Shown here piece by piece: positions 1-6,183 of a DNA stretch of 8,057 nt. The first letter of the stretch is position 1. Each line of letters opens with the position of its first letter. This DNA comes from Lentisphaeria bacterium (GTDB lineage Bacteria > Verrucomicrobiota > Lentisphaeria > Victivallales > UBA1829). The stretch lies in NCBI GenBank assembly GCA_017623265.1, contig JAGAPM010000027.1, forward strand, positions 1 through 8,057, read 5' to 3'. Made by a program: the position numbers and the translations under genes. The notes beneath the pieces were generated by a model. The model was given only the letters and a program-made list of their open reading frames with translations, searched no databases and was not told where the DNA came from.

Positions 1-203
1 GCCTTCGCCTGACGGATCACTTCATCCGCCTTTACCGAATCTAGAAAAACATTGGTCACGCCACCTGCTGCATAGCAGTACGGACACCGGTAGTTGCAGG
101 TGCGGTTGAATTCGATCTCGATGGTGAGAAGTCCCCGTTTCGAGGCAGTCTCACGGATCTCTTCCATGGTAAAATCAAATTTATGTTTGTCAAATGGGAT
201 CAT
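1..203 (-). CDS. Radical SAM domain protein (5' part only, cut by window edge)
   Basis: Only the first 67 codons are in the window. The protein begins MIPFDKHKFDFTMEEI, followed by a beta strand LLTIEIEFNRT and the iron-sulfur motif CNYRCPYCY (Cys36, Cys40, Cys43; CX3CX2C), which binds the 4Fe-4S cluster that cleaves S-adenosylmethionine. The strand-then-motif layout and the CPYCYA form resemble MoaA/SPASM-type enzymes, with no room for an N-terminal cobalamin-binding domain. The rest lies outside, so class, auxiliary clusters and substrate cannot be told. ATG at 203 has AAGGAG six bases upstream and starts three bases after the ligase stop, so it belongs to the same transcript. In this setting it could modify the starter acid or the acyl chain, or it could be an unrelated modification enzyme; that is inference. 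Confidence 0.9.
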   Translation of the reverse strand, partial: MIPFDKHKFDFTMEEIRETASKRGLLTIEIEFNRTCNYRCPYCYAAGGVTNVFLDSVKADEVIRQAK

Positions 204-206
204 GAT

Positions 207-1499
207 TCACTCCTTGCGCAGATCAAAGAATCGGACCGGCTTGCGTGAGACACCAAAGACCCGTTTGCGGGCGTCTTCTTCACTGACTCCGATCACCGGA
301 ACATGGATCCGGGTCCGGTTGTAAAGCTGTTCCCGGATGTTCAGACTTTCCACAGTATGCCCATCTTTGCATGCCACAAACATACTGATCTCATCGGAAA
401 GGGCGCTGCCGCTGACTTCCATGTAATATTCCGAAACTCCGTCGATCCCATCCAGCACATTGAAAAAGGCACCGGGGAAAAGAGTCGTCCCATGAACTTT
501 CAGCATCTGGGCTTTGCGTCCGAGGATCGGACCGAGCCGCAGCGTGTTTCTGCCGCAGGAACATTTTTCCGGAATGATGAAACTGATGTCGCCTGTGCGG
601 AAACGGACCAGCGGCATCCCGGAAACCTGCAGCGGAGTCACAGTCACTTCACCGGTCACGCCATCCGGAACCCGGTTGCCTTTTTCATCCAGAATTTCGA
701 CGATCGCCAGATCTGCGGGCGGGTGACCGCCGCAACGGGCGGAACATTCCGTAAAGCTGGTGACGATCTCACTGGAGGCGTAAGTGGAATGGACCGCTCC
801 CGGCCAGAATTCTTCCAGTTTCCGCCCCAGCGGAGTCAACTTCATATCGCGGGTCCGGATCGGTTCGCCGATGCAGACGATCCGTTTGACACAGCTGCCG
901 TCGATCCCGTTGTCTTTCAGATATTGTCCCAGTTTCGCAATGAAACTCGGCACCCCAACGATCCCTTCCGGATGGACCATGGAAAGGATCGAGGCGTGGC
1001 TGGCAATGGTGTTCAGCCCGTTCCGGACGGCTGACGCTCCCACTTTGACCACACCCTGATAGTATGCCAGTCCCGCAATGAAACAGCGGTCAATGGTACA
1101 GGTCAGAAGCACTTTATCCGTGGGGACCATTCCGGCAGCTTTGAACCCGACCGCATCGTTGTAGCCCAGACGGTCCAGGTCACCGGCGGAATACACGATC
1201 CGGCAGGGATTCCCCGTCGTTCCGCTGGTGAAACAGATATCGGCGATCTGTTCCTCCGGTACCGCGAAAAATTCTTCATTATGTTCTGCAAGATCGCTTT
1301 TGCTGGTGGTGGGCAGCTCCTGCAGAGAATCGTAGTCAAACACCTTGTCCGGATCGAATCCGGCAAACCGTTTCCGGTAGAACGGGGAATTTTCCCGGCA
1401 GTAACGGATATGTTCCGCAAGGAGCCGGTCCTGTTCTTTCCGGATCTCTGCTGCGGGGAGAAAAGAAATATCATCCTTCAGTTCAAATTTTGTTTTCAT
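207..1499 (-). CDS. PaaK-like adenylate-forming acyl/aryl acid ligase
   Basis: This 430-residue member of the phenylacetate-CoA ligase (PaaK) branch of the ANL superfamily has the expected length. Motifs in order: the N-terminal YCRENSPFYRKRF, typical of PaaK/CapK; phosphate-binding loop TSGTTGNP (91-98), with Asn97 where Lys is common; YASSE (240-244); RFRTGD (299-304) with the ribose-binding Asp; GRKAQMLKVHG hinge region (327-337); and a C-terminal SRKPVRFFDLR that may supply the catalytic Lys420. Two Cys/His groups (Cys252, Cys256, His259 and Cys313, Cys315 in CSCGR) resemble the metal-binding sites of some PaaK-like proteins. It should activate a carboxylic acid as adenylate and pass it to CoA or to the ACP encoded two genes upstream. 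The substrate, aryl or fatty, is not readable. The ATG at 1499 overlaps the acyltransferase stop (ATGA), and the radical SAM gene starts three bases after the stop, so coupled expression is likely. Confidence 0.9.
   Translation of the reverse strand: MKTKFELKDDISFLPAAEIRKEQDRLLAEHIRYCRENSPFYRKRFAGFDPDKVFDYDSLQELPTTSKSDLAEHNEEFFAVPEEQIADICFTSGTTGNPCRIVYSAGDLDRLGYNDAVGFKAAGMVPTDKVLLTCTIDRCFIAGLAYYQGVVKVGASAVRNGLNTIASHASILSMVHPEGIVGVPSFIAKLGQYLKDNGIDGSCVKRIVCIGEPIRTRDMKLTPLGRKLEEFWPGAVHSTYASSEIVTSFTECSARCGGHPPADLAIVEILDEKGNRVPDGVTGEVTVTPLQVSGMPLVRFRTGDISFIIPEKCSCGRNTLRLGPILGRKAQMLKVHGTTLFPGAFFNVLDGIDGVSEYYMEVSGSALSDEISMFVACKDGHTVESLNIREQLYNRTRIHVPVIGVSEEDARKRVFGVSRKPVRFFDLRKE
210..215 (-). promoter_or_regulatory. 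Ribosome binding site of the radical SAM gene
   Basis: AAGGAG on the minus strand lies at the end of the ligase coding region, six bases before the ATG at 203. It supports that ATG as the true start of the radical SAM gene. Confidence 0.8.
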
Positions 1500-2287
1500 G
1501 ACTTTTTCTCTTTCAGGAGTTCATCCATCTTTGCAAGTTCTTCTTCCATCATTCGGAAAACGGTCTTTTTCAATACAAATGCCGTGGCACAGCGCCCCAC
1601 TTCATCTGCCGGGATCGGAGCAAGACGCCGGATCAGCAGATCACGGAACATGCGGAAACGGAATTTCCGGTCCGGCATGTATTCATTGCCCGCAATACAG
1701 AGCATATACACCGGCAGCCCAAGATCCAATGCGATTTTGAAAATGCCGCTGTGGAACGCATTCATCTTTTCCGATTCGGATCGGGTCCCTTCGGGAAATG
1801 CCACGATCACATCGTTTGCCGCAATCACTTCTGTGGCGTTCTTCTCCAGCGTTGCAAAATCCCAGCCGGTGATGTCCAGATATCCGCCCAGTTTCGCACC
1901 CCAGCCGATCACCGGCGCACGCATGGGCCAGCCGTTAACCGTTTGCGCACAGCTTTCCCCCATGACTGCCACAAGAAAAGCATCCGTTGCCGCACGGTGA
2001 TTCACCACCACGATCCCCGGCGCACGGTCCTTGCCGCAGCCGGAATGATCTTCATAACGGACACGGAAGAAGGGGCGCCACACGATCCGTACCATGGTCC
2101 AACCGAAAAGAAACAGCAGAAAGCGCATGAAATGACGGCGCTTGCAGCGGGGAAAAAGAAGGCTGATCCCCACCGGCAGCAGCATGGCGGTCCAGTAGAA
2201 CGCAGTCCAGAAGACCGTCAGAAAATAAATCGGAAAACTGCGGCAGAAGGTGAATAGCGCAGAAGACTTTTGCGGTTCACTGCTCAC
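1496..2287 (-). CDS. PlsC-like lysophospholipid/1-acylglycerol-3-phosphate acyltransferase family protein
   Basis: The protein has 263 residues. One or two hydrophobic segments at about 18-46 (FPIYFLTVFW through GISLLF) and another near 54-70 suggest anchoring in the inner membrane. The acyltransferase motif I is NHRAATD (His97, Asp102; HX4D) and motif III is FPEGTRS (164-170), followed by SGIFKIALDLGLPV, all typical of the PlsC/LPLAT fold. Members transfer acyl groups from ACP or CoA to lysolipids or other hydroxyl acceptors. Its position directly after the ACP, with a GTGA stop/start overlap, suggests that it unloads the finished chain from that ACP to a membrane acceptor. The start is GTG at 2287; the next Met is residue 35 inside a hydrophobic segment, so the GTG is preferred despite a weak ribosome site. 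The stop overlaps the ligase start as ATGA. Acceptor identity is unknown; similar LPLATs occur in aryl polyene clusters. Confidence 0.9.
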   Translation of the reverse strand: MSSEPQKSSALFTFCRSFPIYFLTVFWTAFYWTAMLLPVGISLLFPRCKRRHFMRFLLFLFGWTMVRIVWRPFFRVRYEDHSGCGKDRAPGIVVVNHRAATDAFLVAVMGESCAQTVNGWPMRAPVIGWGAKLGGYLDITGWDFATLEKNATEVIAANDVIVAFPEGTRSESEKMNAFHSGIFKIALDLGLPVYMLCIAGNEYMPDRKFRFRMFRDLLIRRLAPIPADEVGRCATAFVLKKTVFRMMEEELAKMDELLKEKKS

Positions 2288-2556
2288 AGCTTTTCTGCCA
2301 GCTCCGGATGTTCGGCAATGAGTTTTTCAAAAAGCGCATATACATCTCCAAGCGTCTTGACTTCCCGGATCTCTTTGTTCTCACGAAGCATGATCCCGAA
2401 CTTCTGCTGAAGACCTACGATCATGTCCACAATGTCCAGACTGTCCAGACCAAGATCATCCAGAATATGTTTTTCCGGCGTCAGGTCCGCTTCTTCAAAC
2501 TCAAAACGTTCAATAAAAATCGAATTGACTGCTTTTACGATCGCGTCACGGTTCAT
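2284..2556 (-). CDS. Acyl carrier protein
   Basis: This 90-residue acidic protein carries the phosphopantetheine attachment motif DDLGLDSLDIVD, with Ser39 as the expected modification site and the downstream helix VDMIVGLQQKFGI typical of ACPs. It is slightly longer than housekeeping AcpP (about 78 residues), with a short charged tail AEHPELAEKL. It should carry the starter and growing chain for the neighbouring ketosynthases, ketoreductase and acyltransferase. ATG at 2556 has a strong AAGGAG nine bases upstream, which may reflect high translation, as expected for a carrier protein. Its stop overlaps the GTG start of the acyltransferase by four bases. Position within the cluster, away from fabD/fabH/plsX genes, suggests a dedicated pathway carrier. 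Activation requires a phosphopantetheinyl transferase not present in the window. Confidence 0.95.
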   Translation of the reverse strand: MNRDAIVKAVNSIFIERFEFEEADLTPEKHILDDLGLDSLDIVDMIVGLQQKFGIMLRENKEIREVKTLGDVYALFEKLIAEHPELAEKL

Positions 2557-2565
2557 AATTGGATT

Positions 2566-2571
2566 CTCCTT
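2566..2571 (-). promoter_or_regulatory. Strong ribosome binding site of the ACP gene
   Basis: AAGGAG on the minus strand, nine bases before the ATG at 2556, is one of the two clearest Shine-Dalgarno matches in the window and fixes the ACP start. It lies in the 38-base spacer after the KS2 stop, which shows no hairpin. Confidence 0.8.
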
Positions 2572-2594
2572 AAAAGTGTATGTGATTTTTTGTT

Positions 2595-3818
2595 TTAATC
2601 AATCGCTTTGCAAACCAGACTCGCATTCACTCCGCCGAATGCAATGCTGTTCTTGATGCACACCCGGACCTTGTGATCCATAAGCTGACGGGGCAGCAGG
2701 ATCCCTGAACAGTCATCCACCTGTTCCAGATTCCGGGTGGGAAGCACAACGCCATGCTGCATCATGCCGTGTACCGCCGCAAGTTCCAGAGCGCCGGAAG
2801 CTCCCAGCGTGTGACCGAGATGTCCCTTCAGACTGGACACCGGAACATTCCCGCCCAATACAGACCGGATCGCCGCCGCTTCCGCCGCATCGCCCACTTT
2901 CGTGCCGGTGGCATGGGCGCTGACATAGTCCACATCTTCCGCATTGATCCCCGCATCGGCGAGGGCGGTACGCATACAGTTGGCGATCTGTGCTTCATCG
3001 GAATGGCTGACATGCCAGCCGGAACAGTTTGTTGCATATCCGGCAAGTTCAAAAAGAATGTTGGCTCCACGGGCTTTGGCGTGTTCATATTCTTCCACCA
3101 CAAGAATACCCGCACCTTCCGCACAGACAAGCCCTTCCCGGTTTGCGTCGAAGGGCCGTGCCAGCTTATCCGGTTCCGGCGTCTCCCGTTCCGCAAGCGC
3201 ATAAAGCAGCTGGAAAGAGGATGCCACAAGACTGGTCGTTTCATCCGATCCGCCGGAAATGACAACATCTGCCTTGCCGAGCCGGATCAGTTCCTGTGCC
3301 GCACCGAGTGCCTGAAGACCGGAGGCACAGGCGGAGCAGGGCGCAAGCTGGATCCCGTTGATCCCGAACATATCTGCCACATTGAACGCAGACGAATGGC
3401 TCATCAGACGGAAAAAGTGGCAGGCGGAAAGATCATCTCTTCTGCCTTCGGCTTCTGCGGTACAGGCATCCGTCATGCTGGAGGCGCTGCCCACCGTACT
3501 GCCGATCACACAGGCAACTCTGCCCGTGGTGAAAAGCGCCGGATCAAGACCGCTGCTCAAAACCGCTTCCTGCGCAGCAAGACCCGAAAACAATGCCGCA
3601 TTGCCCATGGTACGCCGGACTTTCCGGTTGATCTGTTTGACTTGTACCGGATCCACACTCACCGGCGCATTGGCAATGTTTTTCCCGAAATGGTCAAACC
3701 ATTCCGGCATGGCACGGACCCCGGAACGGTTCGCAAGAAGACCTTCCCAGAGTTCTTTTACCGAATTCCCAAGAGGGCTGACAACTCCGATCCCTGTTAC
3801 AACTGCGCGTCTGTTCAT
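2595..3818 (-). CDS. Beta-ketoacyl-ACP synthase (FabF/FabB superfamily), second ketosynthase KS2
   Basis: This is a 407-residue condensing enzyme starting RRAVVTGIGVVSPLG. Catalytic residues are present: Cys164 in PCSACASGLQALG, His302 in SAHATGTKVGD, Lys331 and His336 in LKGHLGHTLGASGA. The C-terminal loop reads IAFGGVNAS (392-400), with AFGG (393-396) where typical FabF has GFGG; an AFGG loop is a feature I associate with specialised ketosynthases such as those of aryl polyene clusters. Because Cys164 is intact it is not a chain-length-factor-type partner. It differs strongly from KS1 in the N-terminal half (for example the MPEWFDHFGKNIANAPV stretch), so it is not a recent duplicate. ATG at 3818 is preceded by only a weak purine stretch (AGAAAG). 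It is the first gene after the 113-base gap and is followed by the ACP after 38 bases, which makes it the likely condensing partner of that carrier. Confidence 0.92.
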   Translation of the reverse strand: MNRRAVVTGIGVVSPLGNSVKELWEGLLANRSGVRAMPEWFDHFGKNIANAPVSVDPVQVKQINRKVRRTMGNAALFSGLAAQEAVLSSGLDPALFTTGRVACVIGSTVGSASSMTDACTAEAEGRRDDLSACHFFRLMSHSSAFNVADMFGINGIQLAPCSACASGLQALGAAQELIRLGKADVVISGGSDETTSLVASSFQLLYALAERETPEPDKLARPFDANREGLVCAEGAGILVVEEYEHAKARGANILFELAGYATNCSGWHVSHSDEAQIANCMRTALADAGINAEDVDYVSAHATGTKVGDAAEAAAIRSVLGGNVPVSSLKGHLGHTLGASGALELAAVHGMMQHGVVLPTRNLEQVDDCSGILLPRQLMDHKVRVCIKNSIAFGGVNASLVCKAID

Positions 3819-3862
3819 AAGCTTTCTGTCTGCAATTTTTGCGTATGTTTGTTTATTTTTAC

Positions 3863-3888
3863 TTTACAAAAACAAAATATACTGTAAA
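3863..3888. promoter_or_regulatory. Inverted repeat overlapping the candidate -10 box, possible operator
   Basis: On the minus strand TTTACA (3888-3883) and TGTAAA (3868-3863) form a perfect six-base inverted repeat separated by 14 bases. The dyad covers the proposed -10 box and start site, where a repressor could act. The arms are AT-rich and short, so chance occurrence is quite possible. No regulator gene is visible in the window to pair with it. Confidence 0.25.
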
Positions 3889-3903
3889 AACAGAAAAAAT
3901 CAA
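3876..3903 (-). promoter_or_regulatory. Candidate sigma70-like promoter for the KS2-ACP-acyltransferase-ligase-radical SAM genes
   Basis: Read on the minus strand, TTGATT (3903-3898) resembles a -35 box with four of six matches to TTGACA. It is followed after 16 bases by TATATT (3881-3876), with five of six matches to TATAAT. Transcription would start near 3869, leaving about 50 bases of leader before the KS2 ATG at 3818. The box pair sits in the only long gap of the block (3819-3931, 113 bases), which is clearly richer in A and T than the genes around it. No convincing terminator precedes it, so read-through from the FAD oxidoreductase gene may also occur. AT-rich DNA yields such matches by chance, hence moderate confidence. 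Confidence 0.45.
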
Positions 3904-3931
3904 GGCGTTGTAAGACTTTGTAGGGATTTTT

Positions 3932-5419
3932 TCAGAGAAAACGGCGGAGCAGACCGGTGTAAACATCTTCTCCCAATACTTGACGGAAAACGGAGAAGGA
4001 GGCAAGCATGGTTCCCATGACACCCGGCACCAGCGCACTTTGTCCTGCTGCAAAAAAGTTGGTGACCGGCAGCTGACCGCAGATCCGCGCCTGACCGCAG
4101 ATACATCTTGCACCATAAGCACTTCCCGTCGGCGGATCGTAGTCCAGACAGGTCCACGGGCTGCCGCTCGCTTGTACATGGAGTTTCCCTTTCAAGGCAG
4201 GATAAACCCTTTCGATCTCCGCTTCGGTTTCCCGGATCATTTGTGCTTTAAAGGACTGATACGCTTCATCCGTCAGCCTTTGCCGGTGATCGGGTGAAAA
4301 CGGTTGTGGCATCCCTTCAAAACGCATGGTCCGGAACGCAGAGACCGTATGCCGCAAAACACCGGCGCGGTCACGCTCCCGGTTGAACAGGATTCCCGTG
4401 CTGTGGGCACGGGTGCCATCGGTCAGAATGTGATCGATATCATTGCCGGAAAAATAAGATACCAGCCCGTCCGGCATGGCTTCATCTGCTGTGAAATAGG
4501 TGCAGAAAAAACTGCAGCTTTCTTTCAAGCGCCGGATACGCCGTTCGTGGGATGGTGTTCTTGCTTCATCCGGCAGAACATTTTGGATTGCAAAAGGATG
4601 GGTCGTAAAGAAAACCTGTTCCGCGTCCAATATCGTGCCATCGGAAAGATGTGCTTTATGACAGGCTCCGTCTGCATCGGGAGCAGAAAATTTCAGCAGT
4701 TCCGTGCCGGTCCGGATGTCGATCCCGGATTTCGCTGCTTCCCGTTTGAATGCACGGATCATAGCATCGCCACCATCTGTCGGACGGGCAAGATCAGCGT
4801 GCAGTGCATATCCCACCCGGGCGTGAAAACTCATGGGGGCTTCGGAAAGAGGGGTCCCGTGGCACATGGCAAAAGAGCCGGTACAGGCAGTCGCCGCCGG
4901 AGAAAGCCCCAAAGACTGACAGATCTCTTCGGCAGTGCTAAGATCGTACCGGGAAAAATCCGGTGTCAGCGGGGTGAGATCGTGGAGATCGTGCATAGGG
5001 GTCGTGTCCCAGATTTCCTGTTCGATCCGGAAAAATTCACGGATCTTTTCCGCGTCATCCGGGAAGGCGCTGCAGCAGATTTCCGCCGCACCGCTATGAC
5101 CGCATTCCGCCGGAAGCAGAATCTCTTTCCCGCTTTCCGCAAGCACGATCCGATTGGGGATCGGGGTGCCGCTGACCGCATCGGAAAGCCCCAGTACCTG
5201 CATCATCTGTTCCATGATCCCCCCCGGACTGAACCCGCCGGAAAAGTGATAGCCTGTATCAAAAGGGATCCCGTTCCGGTAAAAACGACGCAGATAACCG
5301 CCGATCTCCGGCTGACTTTCGATCAGCGTTACCGGTCTGCCGGACCGGGCAAGAAGCAGGGCAAGGGTCAAGCCGCCCGCTCCGGAACCGCAGACAATGT
5401 TGGTCCGTTCCCGCAGCAT
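3932..5419 (-). CDS. FAD-dependent oxidoreductase, phytoene desaturase / carotenoid isomerase / retinol saturase-like
   Basis: The protein has 495 residues. The N-terminal dinucleotide-binding fold shows GSGAGG (11-16), the ribose-binding Glu34 and a following GG pair (40-41), then the family motif FDTGYH (53-58). The C-terminal FAD-binding segment at about 454-476 (FFAAGQSALVPGVMG) is also typical of the CrtI/CrtISO/RetSat group, as is GSAYGA (432-437). Members desaturate, isomerise or saturate polyene chains. No phytoene synthase or other carotenoid gene is present; the neighbours are FabG upstream (four-base gap) and KS, ACP and acyltransferase downstream. The inferred substrate is therefore an acyl or polyene chain on the carrier protein or lipid rather than phytoene. 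ATG at 5419 lies just after the FabG stop, with a weak GGTGA as possible ribosome site inside fabG. A short in-frame repeat (ICGQ twice) lies at residues 440-449. The family assignment is firm; the reaction direction is unknown. Confidence 0.88.
   Translation of the reverse strand: MLRERTNIVCGSGAGGLTLALLLARSGRPVTLIESQPEIGGYLRRFYRNGIPFDTGYHFSGGFSPGGIMEQMMQVLGLSDAVSGTPIPNRIVLAESGKEILLPAECGHSGAAEICCSAFPDDAEKIREFFRIEQEIWDTTPMHDLHDLTPLTPDFSRYDLSTAEEICQSLGLSPAATACTGSFAMCHGTPLSEAPMSFHARVGYALHADLARPTDGGDAMIRAFKREAAKSGIDIRTGTELLKFSAPDADGACHKAHLSDGTILDAEQVFFTTHPFAIQNVLPDEARTPSHERRIRRLKESCSFFCTYFTADEAMPDGLVSYFSGNDIDHILTDGTRAHSTGILFNRERDRAGVLRHTVSAFRTMRFEGMPQPFSPDHRQRLTDEAYQSFKAQMIRETEAEIERVYPALKGKLHVQASGSPWTCLDYDPPTGSAYGARCICGQARICGQLPVTNFFAAGQSALVPGVMGTMLASFSVFRQVLGEDVYTGLLRRFL
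4073..4102. repeat. Short tandem direct repeat, 12-base unit with 18-base period, in the FAD oxidoreductase gene
   Basis: The 12 bases CTGACCGCAGAT occur at 4073-4084 and again at 4091-4102, 18 bases apart, which keeps the reading frame. On the coding strand they give the peptide ICGQ twice (residues 440-449), between GSAYGA and the C-terminal FAD-binding motif. This looks like a six-codon in-frame micro-duplication. It may be neutral, since this part is variable in the family. Confidence 0.7.
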
Positions 5420-5423
5420 CTGA

Positions 5424-6161
5424 TCAGATCACCAGACCGCCGTTGACCGCGATCACCTGACCGTGGATATAAGTGCTGTCCGGTCCGCAGAGAAAACTTA
5501 CTGTACCGGCGATTTCCGCCACTTTCCCGGTCCGGTGCAGGGGGATCAGCGGCAGGATCTGATCTTTCGGAAGATCTTTGGTCATATCCGTTTCGATCAC
5601 ACCGGGCGCGACCACATTCACAAGAACGCCCTTTCTGCCAACTTCGCGGGCAAGCGCCTTCGCCGCTCCGATCAACGCCGCTTTTGTCGCAGAATAGTTC
5701 ACCTGACCTGCCTGTCCGGTCTGACCGGAGGCGGAACTGATGATGACCACCCGTCCCCGCCGTTTCGCCAGCATCCCGAAGACCAGCGGCTGGACCGTGT
5801 TGTAAAATCCGTTCAGATTGGTATCCAGCACGCTTTCCCACTCGTTGTCATCCATGAACACGAAAAGATTGTCTTTGGCGATCCCGGAGTTGTAAACGAC
5901 CACATCCGGCGTGTTTTCTGTGGGAAATGCTTCAGCCAGAACAGCTCGCGCCGCCGCCCGGTTGCAGACATCCAGTTCCAGAATATTGCAGCAGCCGCCT
6001 TCTGCCGTGACCGCTTCCACCAGTGCGGCGGAATCCGCTCCCTGTTTCCGGCAGGTGGCAGTGACTTCAAATCCATCCTTTGCAAGGCGTTCCGAGATTG
6101 CCCGCCCGATTCCACGGCAACCGCCGATCACGAGTGCTTTTCTGCTGTTTTCTGATGTCAT
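5424..6161 (-). CDS. fabG: 3-oxoacyl-ACP reductase, FabG-type short-chain dehydrogenase
   Basis: This 245-residue classical short-chain dehydrogenase probably reduces the 3-oxoacyl-ACP made by the ketosynthases, using NADPH. Visible features are the Rossmann motif GGCRGIG (13-19), the LDV acid at Asp64, NSG at 91-93 in place of the usual NAG, Asn115, and the catalytic Ser143, Tyr156 and Lys160 (YSATK). The C-terminus NGGLVI resembles the FabG ending. The Cys in GGCRGIG replaces the usual Ser or Thr, which is a mild variation. ATG at 6161 is supported by AAGGA nine bases upstream and by the short gap from the preceding ketosynthase. The next gene begins four bases after the stop. A FabG beside KS, ACP and acyltransferase genes supports action on ACP-bound chains. 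Substrate specificity within the SDR family cannot be read from sequence alone. Confidence 0.93.
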   Translation of the reverse strand: MTSENSRKALVIGGCRGIGRAISERLAKDGFEVTATCRKQGADSAALVEAVTAEGGCCNILELDVCNRAAARAVLAEAFPTENTPDVVVYNSGIAKDNLFVFMDDNEWESVLDTNLNGFYNTVQPLVFGMLAKRRGRVVIISSASGQTGQAGQVNYSATKAALIGAAKALAREVGRKGVLVNVVAPGVIETDMTKDLPKDQILPLIPLHRTGKVAEIAGTVSFLCGPDSTYIHGQVIAVNGGLVI

Positions 6162-6170
6162 TTCTGTTTA

Positions 6171-6175
6171 TCCTT
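6171..6175 (-). promoter_or_regulatory. Ribosome binding site of fabG
   Basis: AAGGA on the minus strand, nine bases before the ATG at 6161, sits in the 22-base gap after the KS1 stop and supports the chosen fabG start. Confidence 0.65.
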
Positions 6176-6183
6176 CTATTTGA

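Noticed and set aside
207..1499. Nonribosomal peptide adenylation domain
   Set aside because: The length, the N-terminal NSPFYRKRF segment and the CSCGR motif fit stand-alone PaaK-like ligases; no condensation or peptidyl carrier domain is attached.
2595..3818. KS2 as a chain-length factor (inactive ketosynthase partner)
   Set aside because: Cys164, His302, Lys331 and His336 are all present, so it should be catalytically active.
2754..3887. Long plus-strand open frame (377 codons) opposite KS2
   Set aside because: It lies antisense to a gene with full ketosynthase motifs, its translation is rich in Arg, His and Cys with no recognisable domain, and it is explained by codon bias of the real gene.
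3894..3931. Possible rho-independent terminator after the FAD oxidoreductase gene
   Set aside because: A T-run is present on the minus strand (3899-3894), but the only stem before it is about five base pairs with a mismatch and a ten-base loop, too weak to call.
4304..5446. Long plus-strand open frame (380 codons) opposite the FAD oxidoreductase
   Set aside because: It is a shadow of a strongly supported minus-strand gene. The translation shows no motif, and it runs past the end of the FAD gene into fabG.
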